Assembly: GCA_033439685.1 (NCBI GenBank) | Contig: JAUEDM010000006.1 | Coordinates: 2,294,001 to 2,358,000, forward strand | Direction of reading: 5' to 3' | Length of the DNA: 64,000 nucleotides | Origin: Apodospora peruviana | Taxonomy: Eukaryota > Ascomycota > Sordariomycetes > Sordariales > Lasiosphaeriaceae | Shown here: positions 51,798-63,726 of the stretch, one piece after another | Layout: each line of letters opens with the position of its first letter | Position numbering within the stretch: position 1 is the first letter of the stretch | Made by a program: the position numbers and the translations under genes | The notes under the pieces: generated by a model | Seen by the model: only the letters and a program-made list of their open reading frames with translations | Database searches by the model: none | Told to the model about the DNA's origin: nothing

Positions 51798-54181
51798 TCA
51801 ACCCCTCGCGCTCGTCGTTCCATTCGCGCCAGCCTTCTCCTGCAAAATAACAGGACTCCAGCTCACCCGGTACCGATCAGCCCATTTCCTCATCACCTCC
51901 AGCGCCGACGCGACCCCATCATCAACCTTCATCCACGGCCCAATCAGCACCCGCATATTCTTGTCCTCCACAACACCACACTGATTGATCGCATCCTTCC
52001 ATATACTCGGCCGTTTCCGGTCCAGTTGCGTCCACTTCGCAAACTGCTTCGTCGCGCTGGCGGGATCGAGCGAGCAGTACGCGGCCGTGATCGCCTCCAG
52101 ACACAAGGCATGCATCTGCAGCGCCAGCGCCTTGAGCACGCCCGACCGCTCCTTCGACACCCGGGTTTGCAGCTCGACCAGGTGCGGCAGCAGCGATTCC
52201 CACGCCGCCACATCGCACACCTTGCGCTCCATCTGCCTGCCCTGGTTGAGTGCGTGGAACGCAACCATGTAGGCGAGCACCATCTCAAAGTGCAACACCA
52301 CCCCGAGCTTGTCCTCCGACCCGCTCTTGTACAGGCGGTCGCGCGCGTGCTTGAGCTGGACGCCTAACTTCGTGTACTCGGCGTTTCGTTGTTTGAACCA
52401 CTCGTACGTCGGTTGTTTTTCGAGCTTCGGTGCCTTTATGGCTGCTGCGCCGAAGCTCTCTGCGCTGGCGTCGAAGCTGCTGGTAGCAGGGCGAATACGT
52501 TCCGCGGTGCCAGGGGTGAGCCCTGTGGTGCCAGGAGTATTGACCATGGACTGGCTTGATGTGACGCGCGACATGGCCGTAGCAGTCTGCTTCAGGGGAG
52601 TAGATAGTCCGCTAGGTTTTGCTGCTCCTCCTAATGCCTCAGCTGTTATTTTGCTCCGTTTCGTACCAACACTCTCCACCACTACTTCATCCGCTGGCCG
52701 CGGACGTTTTCGCGCAGGCGGCGGCGTGTCATCAACGCTCACACTAACTGCACGCTCCTTCTTTAGCGCATTCTTTACTGATTTGGACGGCAGAGTCAAG
52801 AGATCCTTAGCTCTCTTCGCGTTAGCCTTCTTCAACTTCAGTGTAACAACTAAACTCGGTCTTCTGGGTGGCGCAACCTCCTCAACAGGGTCCACCGTCA
52901 CCTTGGTCTTTCTCGCGCTACTTGGTGATTCTGAAGTCTGGCTGCTCCTCTGGCTTGAGTCACCCTTCAATGGCGTCTTCTTCAACCTAGCAAGTTCCTC
53001 TTCGATAACAGGGGGGAGAGTGGGGGAAAGTAATGCCGGAATCTTGAGCTTTGCTTTCTTTGCAGGCGGCAATCCGTCGGGTTTTGATGGTCTCGCGGAC
53101 ATCTTCTCTGCTAGTTTCCTCCGGTTTCTGTCCTTCTCGTCCGGGTGGTCGCCCTCAAATAATGATGGATGTAGGGGTGAGAGTAATGCCGGGACGAATG
53201 ACTTGCTGAGTCCTTCTCCTTTTCGAGGTGTTGATGTTCCACTGTCGAGGTGCGGTTTTGTTCCATTGACCTGGATTGTGGACCTTGGCGATGAGCTATT
53301 GTCTCGCTCTCTGTCCATTGCCGAGGTTGATAACTCGTTGACCAATGGGTGTAGGGAATCTCGGGTATCCTTTTGCGGTCTTTCACTGACGCGATCTCGG
53401 TTACGGGGTGTTTCGGGTCTGAGGTAGCGGGATTGATCGACTCTCAGATTATCAACGTCGGTTTTTGGTCTCTTTTGAGGGGGTGGGTTTCGTTCAGTCT
53501 CTGATGTCCGCTTGCGGTTCGGAATCTCGGGGGCTTGCTTTTGTTGTTGGGAGCTCCTGATGCTGTGATCTAGTTAGTGCCAATGTGCCTAGACTTGAGG
53601 AACCTTTTGGGTCTTCGCGCCTCGGGCGCCACACAGAACCGCCCAGACTAAAACCCATCATGTACGTACCTGTCTCCATTTCCTTCCACTCGCGGCTTTT
53701 CCGCCCGAAACTCCTGGACTGGCTTCTTATCAGAAGACTTCTCCTTTGGCTTGACCTCGTCCGTCCTCGTGTTTCCTTTCGGTGGCTTTGGTGCGGTTGC
53801 GCCATTCGTCCTCGCTTCTGTTGATGCTTTTGTCGATAGCTCAACATCCCCCGGTGACACAGATTTTATCCTGTTCTGGTAGTCCTTGATGGACATCTTT
53901 TTCTTCACCTCGCCCTTGGCGAGAACCTTGACCGGCATCGGTGCGGGCACGTTATCAGCGACCACGATGTCGTAGGAGGGCCGCGTGAGCAGGATGCCGC
54001 GATCCGCATCCGAGAGGTATGTCATGTACTGCAACCCTCCGCTCCGGCCTGTAAACCAGAATTCTTTCGGAGCCGGGAAGTGGGTCTCCAATGACGTGGA
54101 AAGGTGGTGCGGGCAGTCTGGGAGGATGCTCTGGGCCACGTAGTCTACACTCTTTGCCGCTCCGTCCATCGTTCCTTTCAT
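51798..54181 (-). CDS. Disordered nuclear protein with LLSP motifs
   Basis: Two exons (53670-54181 and 51798-53562) joined through a 107-nt phase-2 intron (GTACGT...ATCACAG, branch CTAAC) give about 758 residues. The first exon contains SILPDCPHHLSTSLETHFPA, EFWFTGRSGGLQYMTYL and KKKMSIKDYQNRIKSVSP. A basic stretch (PNRKRTSE, PPPQKRPKTD) follows, then two copies of a short motif, FVPALLSPLHPSLFEG and KIPALLSPTLPPVIEEEL. The middle is low-complexity, basic and serine-rich. The last 220 residues are helical (EWFKQRNAEYTKLGVQLKHA, MHALCLEAITAAYCSLDPAS). The family seems conserved in fungi but I cannot name a function. Nuclear location is inferred from the basic clusters. The start is the first ATG in frame; the next one is 12 bases further on. 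Confidence 0.75.
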
Positions 54182-56532
54182 TGCTGTGACATTGGATTCA
54201 TCAAACAAAGGGTTCTTTCTCCGCGCGCTGTCGAGTCGAGCCTGACGCTACAGGGCAAAGAAAGCGCTGGCAAGCGCGGGGTTGCGTTGACAAGGGGAAG
54301 CGTTACGGCCGGCGAGAGTAGGTTATCGGACGTGGGCGCAAATCGTGGTGAGGCCGATGGATCGTCTGGATTCGAGAGTTACAGGGACGCAAAGAAATCC
54401 AGGTGGTTTGCGAAGAGATGGCTCGTTCGGGCGCAATTGCCTGCAAGTTTGCGCGATCAGTACTCTGAATCAAGACAGGGGGTCTCTTTTGGGTTGCCGT
54501 GGTGTCTGACGACAATCGCAGCTTCCTGGGCTTGCGGGGCAATTGAAGCACAGAAGCAAAAGACGCGAAGCTTGGTCCACATACCTGTAAAAGGGATGCC
54601 ACGGCAAAGTAGTCGACGCGACGGTGAGGGAGATCGGATCGTGGGGTTCCCAGCCCAGGTCGCGATAGTTGAGATGGGTGGTTCCCAGCTTAGCTCTGAC
54701 CCAGCCTCCGAGCAGCAACCTTGAGGATCCGGAGCAGACACGGGTGCATGTCTCGTGCCTGACGTGGCGGTGCCCGCATGTGACGACAGCAATCAATCAG
54801 ACAGAGTAGAGGTCGTTGGTGGGTGCAAACTGCCAAAGACGGCTTCAACGGTCGTCCGAAGGCGCAAGTCGTCGTCGGTGGTGATGTGCCGGTCGGTCGG
54901 GGGGTGGTGTGTGTGTAAGAAGCCGAGGTGGGATTGCTGGGCGCGAACTGTGGAGAGCGAGCAGGGCGTGAGGTGAGGAGTGGTGGACTGCGTTGGCGGA
55001 CTGTTGCGAAGTGGGTGGTGCAAGGTTGCAACAAGGTAAGGTATCTGGGCAGAGGCTTCCAAGGTTCAAGCGGGTCGCCCGTCGTGGTGTGGTCCAGGTC
55101 CCGTCGGGTACGTTGGAGAAAGAAGGTTTGCAATTGCGGTTCCGGGGCTTGTCGTGTGGATAATAATGGTGGGCATGTGCCAGCCCGTATTCTACAGGCG
55201 TCTTGTACGGATCGCAGCCTCTGGCACGGTAAGATCAACAGGGCCTGTGACCGGTCTGGAATCCAGTCTTGGCTTGAGGCTTTGAAGATGGTGCTTTTTC
55301 CTGACCGCGGCGACGTTAACTTTTCTAGAGGAAGTTCCAACAAGACAATAGTTCGACAGGATCAGGCTAAGTTTTTCGAAAAAGATGTCCAGACGCCTTT
55401 CCGGTCTATTGTTTGTCTGTCGTTTGTATTACCGGTAGCGCTGCCAACTGGAGAGGCACAAACCGCCCGGGCACAATACGAAGCGGACATGACAATAGGC
55501 GCGCCGTCTACAACTTTTGCAGTGAACCGACCTAAAATACCCCAAAATGACAGGAAGAGACCTGTGCGTCTTCCATTATTGTCTCAATGGTAAGGAAGGT
55601 TCCAGGCTATCATCTGCCATGTCATCATTATCTCTGGCGAGTGCCTGCATCTTTACCTGCAGTGCAATCCGTATCTGGTTACAGGTTGCGTTATCTTCAA
55701 CACTTCAGTTCATTATCGACACTTTCTTCCACTGACCTGAACTTCTTTCTTCAGATAAACGACTCCTTGCCGGCTTGGTAGATATGTTATTTAACTCTCT
55801 CAAGGTACCTATCTACAACATTACAACCATTATACTTTCATAAACACGACTTTTATACCGAGAATCATGCTAATCCATCGCACCGATAACCTCATCTGGT
55901 GGGCATCAAATCCCTTTGTCCCTTGGCCATGGCCTGCCTGCCTGTCTGTCCGCCAATGCAGACGTTCCCACGATATGAAGACGATTCCTCGGCAGGCCAA
56001 CCCACAACCAAAGTCCCCCGCTCTTCCAAGGTACCAAACTCCCAACAAAGTTGAAGAGTTAACCTTGCAAGAGTCATGTATCCCGCAAACCTTGTTCTCC
56101 CCAATCGAGCAGTGCAAAGCTGGTGATATCAAGTTTGGGAGCTGCACCGCTGCACCACTTGCATGTGAACCCAGAAGCTGACCCGCACACCGGACCACTT
56201 CCGATTCTTGTCCAACGATTGGCATAAATGTCTTTCTGATGATTCTCTCCCCATAGCCCTTTGCCATTCGAGGTTTTCCTACTTCCACCAAGACTTGTTT
56301 GATAGATACGCCGCCTGGGACGTCCGGTGTACATGAATATAATATGGCCTTTTCGGCCCTTTGACTAACAGATGAATCTCGAACATCAGAAAAAATGCCG
56401 TGTCCGTGCTCGCAATAATCCCACTACAATGGTTGGGTAATGCGGTGCTCGAATGCGTATTCCTCTGCCGTTCGTGCTTCGCGTAGGAAACTCCGTCATT
56501 AAGAGTAGCAATAGCAACTGGTCTAGAGACTC
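54182..56532. other. Long spacer without a supported gene
   Basis: Open frames of up to 221 codons exist on both strands (for example 54,690-55,343 minus and 54,928-55,593 plus) but overlap each other. They are rich in Arg/Pro/Ser or Gly/Trp and show no domain, as expected in GC-rich leader DNA. It is probably the promoter and leader of the gene at 51,798-54,181. Confidence 0.45.
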
Positions 56533-58928
56533 TCAACTGCCATTAGCAACCGGCGGCCTCAAGATCCCGTTAATCCCATTAGGACTCAAATTCAGTCTCC
56601 GTCTCTTTTGGGGCTTTCCGCCCCAACTCTCCACTGAAGATTTGATCTCGTCCTGGCCCTTTTGGCTCGTCTCCGCAAGACCTGGAGAGAGCTCTTCCAG
56701 CAGCCGGGACACATCTCGAACCTTGGCGTCTAAGGCAGCGAGGTCCGCACCGAGTTGGTGCGGGTTTGGCACGAAATGTTCAATGTGCCCAATAATGACC
56801 TCCGCCAGGCCCTTCGTAGTCAGATTGCTGAACCGAGAATCCAGGGTCGTGATCGAAAGGTTGAGGTACTCAGTCTTCTGCTTCAGGTCCGTGCCAATCC
56901 CATCCAAGTCCTTCTGGAGCTCCAGAAAACTGCCCTCCAACGCCGCGATCCGAGTGGCCGCCCTGATACCGTCCAGGGCCTGTAGATCCGCGCGAAGGCT
57001 GTCCATGGTCTTGTGGGTTTGTTCCAGCTTTTCCTCGACCACCGTAACTCGCCCAGTGAGCTTTTTGGCCTCTTCCCTCACACCATCCACCATTTTCCCG
57101 GCTGAGACCACCAATGCGTCAGAGAACTTGAGGAATTGTTGATGTGAGATCTCCTTCAACTCGGCAAGGAGTTTGGCGTGCATCGCTTGCTGGTCGCTCG
57201 AAACAGGAGCTGCCGGCTGACTGCCGGCTTTCTCCACTGTGCGGGGCAAGTTCGCCATCTCTTCCTGTATTTTTCGCACCGCTTCTCTCTCGACTGTCTG
57301 GGGCAAGTTCGCCAAATCTTCTTGTAGTTTCCGCACCGTTTCTTCAAGTTCTGGAACTTTAAACGTAAAGTCTTCCGCCACCTTATCCAGGGTCTCCCAG
57401 TCAAGATCCGAAAGCTTCTTCTCTAGCCCAGAGACCCTCGACTCCAACGCAGCCCGGAGGTTCGCAATGTCTGGGTTTGTTTGAGCCAGTTGGCCGTTGA
57501 GGCCGGTAATGCTCTCCGTCAGTCTCGCATTGCCCTCCTCGAGCCCCGTGACATCGCTGGTCAATTGTTTGAGCTCGTGAGCAAATTGAGCTCGAATGTT
57601 CTTGATCTGTTCGTGAAGTCCGGCGCTTTCGTCAACCAGCTGTTTTTGCAGTTCACTAATTTTCGTGAGCTTGATTCCGATGTTGTCGTTGTCTTTTCTG
57701 GAAACTTCCTGTTGTTGCTTTTGCTGAACCTGGAGAGCCTCGATTTCTTTTCGGAGAGCTGTCCTCTCCTTTTGTGAGACATCCCGAAGCTGGACAAACT
57801 GAGTTTTCATCTCCTTAACCTGCTCCCGCAGATTATCGTTTTCCTTGTTAATGAGTTCTTGTTGGTGACTTTTCTGAGTCTGCAACTCCTTCATTTGCTC
57901 TAGTTGTTCCTGGCGTTCCTTCTTCGATACATCCTGGAACTGAACAAACAGACCTTTCAACTCCCTAAGCTGGTCTCGGAGGTCATCATTTTCCTTTTTG
58001 ATGGCCTTTTGTTGTTGGTTATACTGAGTATGGAGTTCCTTGGAGTGTTCCTGGTAATCCGTCTTCGAGCTGTCTTGAAACTGATCAAAAGCATTTTTCA
58101 TATCCTTGACCTGTTCTCGCAGTGCGTCCAACTCCTTCTTCTGAAACACGCCATCTGGTTCCTTCTTTCCAATCTTCCCTTCAAGGAAGGGCAACATAAT
58201 AGGACCCAGCTTGTCTGCAGCCTTCTCCGCTTCCTTGTATGCTACTTTCATTGCATCTTGCGCCTTTTGGAGCTCGGCTGCATCGCGGTTCCTGAACCTA
58301 TTTTGCATTTCCGCAATAGAAGGGAACTCGGCATGTTTTGGCCTCGACCTTTCATATTCTGCTGTTCTAGCCGCAAGGGCCTTGGCCAAGTTGTCCCTGG
58401 TGATGGACATCCGCGAGTATTCCGCAGTATTCTTAATCCACGTCTTGAATACACCGCTGAAAGCCTCAGCAGCACCACTACTTCCAATGATGTTCAAGTT
58501 CGAGTTGAACGCCGGAGACACCGGGCTTGACGCTAAAGATGGAAGTCAGAATTGCCGGAAGATGAGTTGAGTCTAAGGCTGGTAGCCATGTAGGAAATGG
58601 TGTAGGCCTAGTAGCCATACGTACAAGAACTGCCACCTCGATCCTGTCGAATGCGGCTGATGGTTATATCGGGCTTCGCTGCGCCCAGCGAGAGACCCGG
58701 ATCAAAGTCCCGTTCCCTTGGCGAACTGATATTATCCCTGGAACGGTCCCGGTCACGATTCCGGTCTCGGTCTCGATCTGCCTCACGATAGCGATCGTCC
58801 CTGGTGTGATAAGGTTCAGGAGCTCCACGACCATAGCCCTCACGGCGACGGTCATGGTAGTCAGAGGAGCGACGGTCATCGCTGCTGGGGCGTCTTGCAA
58901 AAGCATCGTTCGTCTGCCTGTAGGCCAT
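56533..58928 (-). CDS. Long coiled-coil protein
   Basis: Two exons (58625-58928 and 56533-58532, intron 92 nt, GTACGT...CTTTAG) give 767 residues. The N-terminus is a disordered Arg/Asp-rich stretch (MAYRQTNDAFARRP, then READRDRDRNRDRDRSRD). A short ordered part follows (SPAFNSNLNIIGSSGAAEAF, SGVFKTWIKN). Residues about 180-700 are almost continuous coiled coil with repeated Lys-Glu-Leu-rich heptads (KKELDALREQVKDMKNAFDQ, INKENDNLREQVKEMKTQFV). Several blocks look like internal duplicates built on DLRDQLRELKG / NLREQVKEMKT. The end is KPQKRRRLNLSP, a likely nuclear signal. No motor, SMC or kinase motif is seen. Function unknown. Confidence 0.8.
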
Positions 58929-60378
58929 GGCTGCGGCTCCGTGGGGAAGCTAACCAACCTAGAGCAGGCAGGGGTGATTCACTGATGGCCCGACACCGGG
59001 CCTGTCAACCAGGCACAAAACCTTCACAGGGACTGTGCGTGGACTGAACTTTCATGTGGGACCAGTGAAGCGGCTGGTGACTTGCAAGCTCAAACAAACC
59101 AAATCTGGCTGTGAGGTGAGGACCGATATCAGACTGTGTGAGTTTTTAATGAGCGAGGCGCGTCCCCCACAATAAGCGATAAGACAAAGGGAAGGCTGAA
59201 AAAGCTTTAGCGGTAGTACGGCTGCTTCCCCGAATCCCATAGAGACGTTTGGCGCAATGGTACGTAGAGTATTCCTTAATGTCTGGACAGAAAAACTCGA
59301 AATCTCATGTGCTTCGTGAACACACGGGTGCGATGCAGCGGGCGCCTGCTGTGACTGTCTCACCCGCAGTCGACGTACAGTGCAGTGGTAAAGCTGGTAA
59401 GGTAGGGCGTGAAGTCGACGGGACTTCAAGTTGACGTGGGCGACCTGAATCTACAGGTAAGTGTGAGCGCCTAAGGTAAGTAGGTAGCTTAAGAATGGAA
59501 GATGAGACCGAGCGAACAGCAACTTAGGGGTTTTATGCCCTTCATTGCAAATGAAGAAAGAAGGAGAAAGTGCAATTTCGAAGGTCGAATGGGCTTGAAG
59601 ATTCAGCTGGCGACGCACGTGGTTTAAGAGCCTAGAGAAGCGGCCTGAGGTGAATTGGGCGCGAACGTTCCGGGTTCTGGCAAGTGTCTCTCTTTCGATA
59701 GAATCTGGTAGACGCGCCCGGTGCCAAGCAAGTGTGCAGCTGCTGGGAAGCCACTAGACCCGTTGCCGCAAAGTCTGCATGCACACCGCAACGACCCTCC
59801 CCGATTGGTGCATACACTACTAGCTTACGTCAACCACTGGCAGTTCTGCCTTTTCACTGACTCAAATCAATCAAATGAAGTACCCTGTCCATGTCGCTCT
59901 TGTCACAAAATTATTACTACGTACTTTGGGTAACCTGTATTATTAGGTTGGTCCCTTTCCTCAGACTGGGCCTCGAAGTCCATTGCATGCAAATTCATTT
60001 TCAGTTTTCTACGATGGCGCCCATTCATATTGGATTCAATCAGAATACAACCAGTGCAGTGCTGCTGTGGGGTTTTGGAATACCTACGTAGAAGGATTTG
60101 TAGCGAAACTTTAGGCGGGGCCAGTAATCCGTAGTGCCAATTAATTGTAATTCGTATGGGACATTGATCCGTAGGGACCTATTAAATGCATCTAACCGAA
60201 TCAAGATAAGCGCAGAAAACGCCAGCACACGCTTGCGCCAGTCGTCGCCAACTGTTGAGCAGGGACAGGTAGGAATTTGCCGAGACCAGAACTCGGCCTC
60301 GCGCGACGGATTCAAGAGCTTGTTCGCCGAGACAAACACCAACAAATCCCGTGATTCTCATCCAACTCGGTGCGCATT
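58929..60378. other. Divergent spacer before RVB2
   Basis: This 1.45-kb stretch separates the coiled-coil gene (minus) from RVB2 (plus). It must hold both promoters. No other gene is supported. Confidence 0.5.
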
Positions 60379-61865
60379 ATGGCCGCTGTAGGTATTCACG
60401 AACTCTTTGCCAGTTGATCCAAAAAGCTAATCAGTCTGCGATGCAGCCCGTCGTCACCATCTCCGAGAGCAAGGAGCTCCGGGGGCTCAACCTCATCGCA
60501 GCCCACTCCCACATCCGCGGCCTCGGCGTCGATGCCGACACCCTCGAGCCGCGGGACGCATCCCAGGGCCTGGTCGGCCAGGAGAAGGCCCGCAAAGCTG
60601 CCGCGGTCATACTGGAGATGATTAAGCAGGGCAAGATTGCGGGACGAGCCGTGCTCATCGCCGGTCCGCCCAGCACCGGCAAGACCGCCATCGCCATGGG
60701 CATGGCTCAGTCCCTGGGCGCCGACGTCCCCTTCACCACTCTCGCTGCCTCCGAGATCTTTTCTCTCGAGATGTCCAAGACGGAAGCTCTTACACAGGCA
60801 TTCAGAAAGTCGATCGGCGTGCGGATCAAGGAGGAGAGCGAGATCATGGAGGGCGAGGTAGTCGAGATCCAGATCGACAGGAGCGTCACCGGCGGCGCCA
60901 AGCAAGGGAAGCTCACCATCAAGACAACCGACATGGAGGCCATCTACGACATGGGCAGCAAAATGATTGACGCCATGACCAAGGAGCGCGTTATGGCCGG
61001 CGACATCATCTCGATAGACAAGTCTTCGGGCAAGATCACCAAGCTCGGCAGATCGTATGCGAGGTCGCGCGACTACGACGCTATGGGCGTCGACACAAAG
61101 TTCCTCCAGTGCCCTGACGGCGAGCTGCAGAAGCGCAAGGAGGTCGTCCACACGGTGACCCTGCACGAGATCGACGTCATCAACTCGCGTACGCAGGGTT
61201 TCCTCGCTCTCTTCTCCGGCGACACGGGCGAGATCCGCAGCGAGATCCGGGACCAGATCAACACCAAGGTCGGCGAGTGGAAGGAAGAAGGAAAAGCCGA
61301 GATCGTGCCGGGCGTCTTGTTCATCGACGAGGTCCACATGCTCGACATCGAGTGCTTCTCGTACGTCAACCGGGCGCTTGAGTCCGACCTGGCGCCTATT
61401 GTTATTATGGCCAGTAACCGTGGCCACTCGCGCATCCGCGGCACCGACTACAAGAGCCCCCACGGCCTGCCGCTCGACTTCCTCGACCGCATCTCTATCA
61501 TCAACACGCACGCCTACAACGCCGACGAGATCCGGCAGATTCTGTCGATCCGGGCGCAGGAGGAAGAGGTCGACCTGACGCCCGACGCGCTCGCCCTGCT
61601 GACAAAAACAGGCCAGGAGGCCGGCCTACGCTACGCGAGCAACCTCATTACGACGTCGCAGCTCATCAGCGCGAAGCGGCGCGCCAAGCAGGTCACCGTC
61701 GAGGACGTCCAGCGCAGCTACAAGCTATTTTACGACCCGACCAGGAGCGTGAAGTTTGTCAGCGAGCAGGAGAAGCGGCTCATCGGCAACGATGGGGCTG
61801 TTGATTTTGTTACGAACGGGCATGCTGCGCTGACACCAGCGGGGGAGAGGATGGATACGAGCTAG
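60379..61865 (+). CDS. rvb2: RuvB-like AAA+ ATPase 2 (Reptin)
   Basis: A 9-nt first exon (60379-60387, ATGGCCGCT) joins through a 59-nt intron (GTAGGT...ATGCAG, branch GCTAATC) to 60447-61865, giving 475 residues, normal for Rvb2. The join restores the conserved start MAAPVVT followed by ELRGLNLIAAHSHIRGLG. Walker A is GPPSTGKT (residues 76-83), Walker B FIDEVHML near residue 300, sensor 1 MASNRGHSRIRGTDY, and the arginine-finger region follows GLPLDFLDR. The insert domain II (EVVEIQIDRSVTGGAKQGK) is present. Rvb1-Rvb2 hexamers serve the INO80, SWR1 and R2TP complexes and snoRNP assembly. An ATG at 60,441 lies inside the intron's acceptor and is not the start. Confidence 0.96.
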
Positions 61866-62235
61866 ATTAGTTTACACTAGTGGAGAAAGGGTGGGCTATT
61901 TTTGAACTGCGTGGCGTTCTGGGTGGTAAAATGCTTTTTCTTTGGCTGAAACCGGACGGGGTGGGAATAGTAAGGTAGCTACTGGTCTTTTGTATGATAA
62001 TTATGTCTAGCAGGCTGCGCTGGCGTGTGTGTGGATGTGAATAGGAAGCCAGCCCTCGTCCCTCTGCTTGGTTGGCCTGGCGGAAGGGATATCAGCAAAT
62101 ACACTTGGTTATTCCTTCACAGGTTTTCAAAAATAAAACATCTTAAAAAGTGAACTTCGTTTCTTAGATTGGGTATATACAGACATGAAAAGGTAGGACA
62201 GCAACGAGATAGATAGCTCGTGGTGGCAGATGGTG
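61866..62235. other. Convergent 3' region of rvb2 and the GYF gene
   Basis: Two convergent genes end 370 bp apart. AT-rich 3' sequence with AAAATAAAACA near 62,131 may serve as the polyadenylation region. No gene. Confidence 0.5.
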
Positions 62236-63726
62236 TTATACAAAGGTGGCGGTTGTGGTCCACCCGCTCTCGACCCCGGCCGGACGGAATTCCACGCCCT
62301 CGCCAAAGTAGCCGGCGTCCTGCCACGCCTTCATGGTCGGTCCATCAAACGGGCCTTGCTTTGCGGCATCGTCTCTACCGTCTACCCACCGGAATTCCCA
62401 CGTCTTGGCTGCTCCTGCCGACTCCGGCTCTCCCTCCTCGTGTGCAGGGGGCTCTAACCAGTCTTCCCCTGTCTGCTTACCATATTCTCTGATCAGCCTC
62501 TCCCGCTCCGTATCGTAGATGTCTCGATAGTCCCGCTTAAGGAGCTTATCAGCAGCATCCGTAACCTCGTCGATTGCATTCTTGATTTTTGTCTGCTTGG
62601 GATCCTCGGGCTCCTTTTCCGCAGCGTCCACATCCATGGCATTAGCATCGGTGGGCGCAGCAGCCGCAGCACTTTTCTTGTCAAGCTTCTTCTGCTTCCA
62701 CTTGGGTACTTTTTTGGGCTTCGTCAAACCCTTACCCAGCCTGGCTAGCGCCTCGAGCGCCGTTTCGCCAATTTCAAGTCGGAGAATCAACGTCTTTAGC
62801 AGATCGGATGTTAATATGCTGTCGTTCTCGCGTTGCTGCTGCCGTAGTTCTTCCTCTCGCTTCTCTCGCGCGGCCGCCGCCTTTTTGATGTCCTTCTTGC
62901 TGAGCCCCTCGAGCCAGCGGTCGTGGACGTCGTTCGCATCGGCGGTCTTGCGGATGAAGTTGCCCGCTTCATCGAAGGCACCCTCCTCTTGCTCCGACTT
63001 CATGTTGAAGGCGTCGATCTTGGGCGCGTGTTTCTTGAGGCCTCCAGCCCCAACTTCTTCGTCCAAACCCTCCTCCTCAATTACGGCCTCGATATCAACC
63101 CCCTCATCGTCATCATCGTCGCTAGCGCCATCGTCGTTGTCGTCCAACCGCACGACACCACCACTTTTACTCTGGTATTCTTCGCCCTCAATCTGGTCTT
63201 TCTCTAGGAACCGAACTTCTTTGGCTTTCTTGCCCAACTTGGCCTTGGCAGCCTTGTCCCCCTCATTATTATCCTCGTCAGCACCGCCAAACATATCCAC
63301 TTCGTCATCCTCGTCTTCGTCCATTGCAGTAGCAGCCTGGCCCTTTGAAGCATAATTGTCCATAACCTCTGCCAAATCGACATCTTCCGCCTCTCTGCCC
63401 TTCTTCACGCGCGTTTCCGCGCGAGCGTTGAAGTTCTCGTTGTCCGAGTCAGAGTCGTAGCCGTCGACGTTGACCGCGCCACGCTTGATGGCACGGGTAG
63501 AGGCGCCAATGACGTCGGCGGCGAGTACTTGGTCGTCGTCTTCTTCATCGTCCTGTGCGCTAGGCGCAAGCGCCGAGGGGTTTCGTACGTCGAACTTGAC
63601 TTTCTTATTCCTCCTGCTAGAGGAGCCGCCTGCTTCGTCGCTGTCCGCAGCATCTTCTCCGTGGTGGGCACGCGCGAATACCTCGCCGGCCCGTCTTGGC
63701 CGGGCTGCCGAGAACCGGGAGGACAT
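62236..63726 (-). CDS. lin1: CD2BP2/Lin1-like GYF-domain U5 snRNP protein
   Basis: An intronless 496-residue protein. The N-terminal two thirds are acidic and disordered (GYDSDSDNENFNAR, DEDEDDEVDMFGGADED) with a basic start. A helical middle follows (WLEGLSKKDIKKAAAAREKR). The C-terminal GYF domain (about residues 440-495) reads TWEFRWVDG, KQGPFDGPTMKAWQDAGYFG and VEFRPAG, which keeps the W-x-Y-like aromatic, QGPF and GYF elements that bind proline-rich PPG peptides. The region 'MKSEQEEGAFDEAGNF' preceding the helices is typical of the CD2BP2/Lin1/Snu40 family, a U5 snRNP component of pre-mRNA splicing. Length and order agree with that family. Confidence 0.9.
   Translation of the reverse strand: MSSRFSAARPRRAGEVFARAHHGEDAADSDEAGGSSSRRNKKVKFDVRNPSALAPSAQDDEEDDDQVLAADVIGASTRAIKRGAVNVDGYDSDSDNENFNARAETRVKKGREAEDVDLAEVMDNYASKGQAATAMDEDEDDEVDMFGGADEDNNEGDKAAKAKLGKKAKEVRFLEKDQIEGEEYQSKSGGVVRLDDNDDGASDDDDDEGVDIEAVIEEEGLDEEVGAGGLKKHAPKIDAFNMKSEQEEGAFDEAGNFIRKTADANDVHDRWLEGLSKKDIKKAAAAREKREEELRQQQRENDSILTSDLLKTLILRLEIGETALEALARLGKGLTKPKKVPKWKQKKLDKKSAAAAAPTDANAMDVDAAEKEPEDPKQTKIKNAIDEVTDAADKLLKRDYRDIYDTERERLIREYGKQTGEDWLEPPAHEEGEPESAGAAKTWEFRWVDGRDDAAKQGPFDGPTMKAWQDAGYFGEGVEFRPAGVESGWTTTATFV

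Noticed and set aside
54690..55343. 217-codon minus-strand frame upstream of the LLSP-motif gene
   Set aside because: Low-complexity Pro/Ser/Arg/Thr sequence overlapped by an equally long plus-strand frame. It is better explained as a GC-rich leader.
56755..57777. Plus-strand frames opposite the coiled-coil gene
   Set aside because: They are mirror images of the repetitive coiled-coil coding sequence and carry no motif.
60396..61511. 371-codon minus-strand frame opposite rvb2
   Set aside because: It is an antisense shadow of a strongly conserved gene with no recognisable protein motif.
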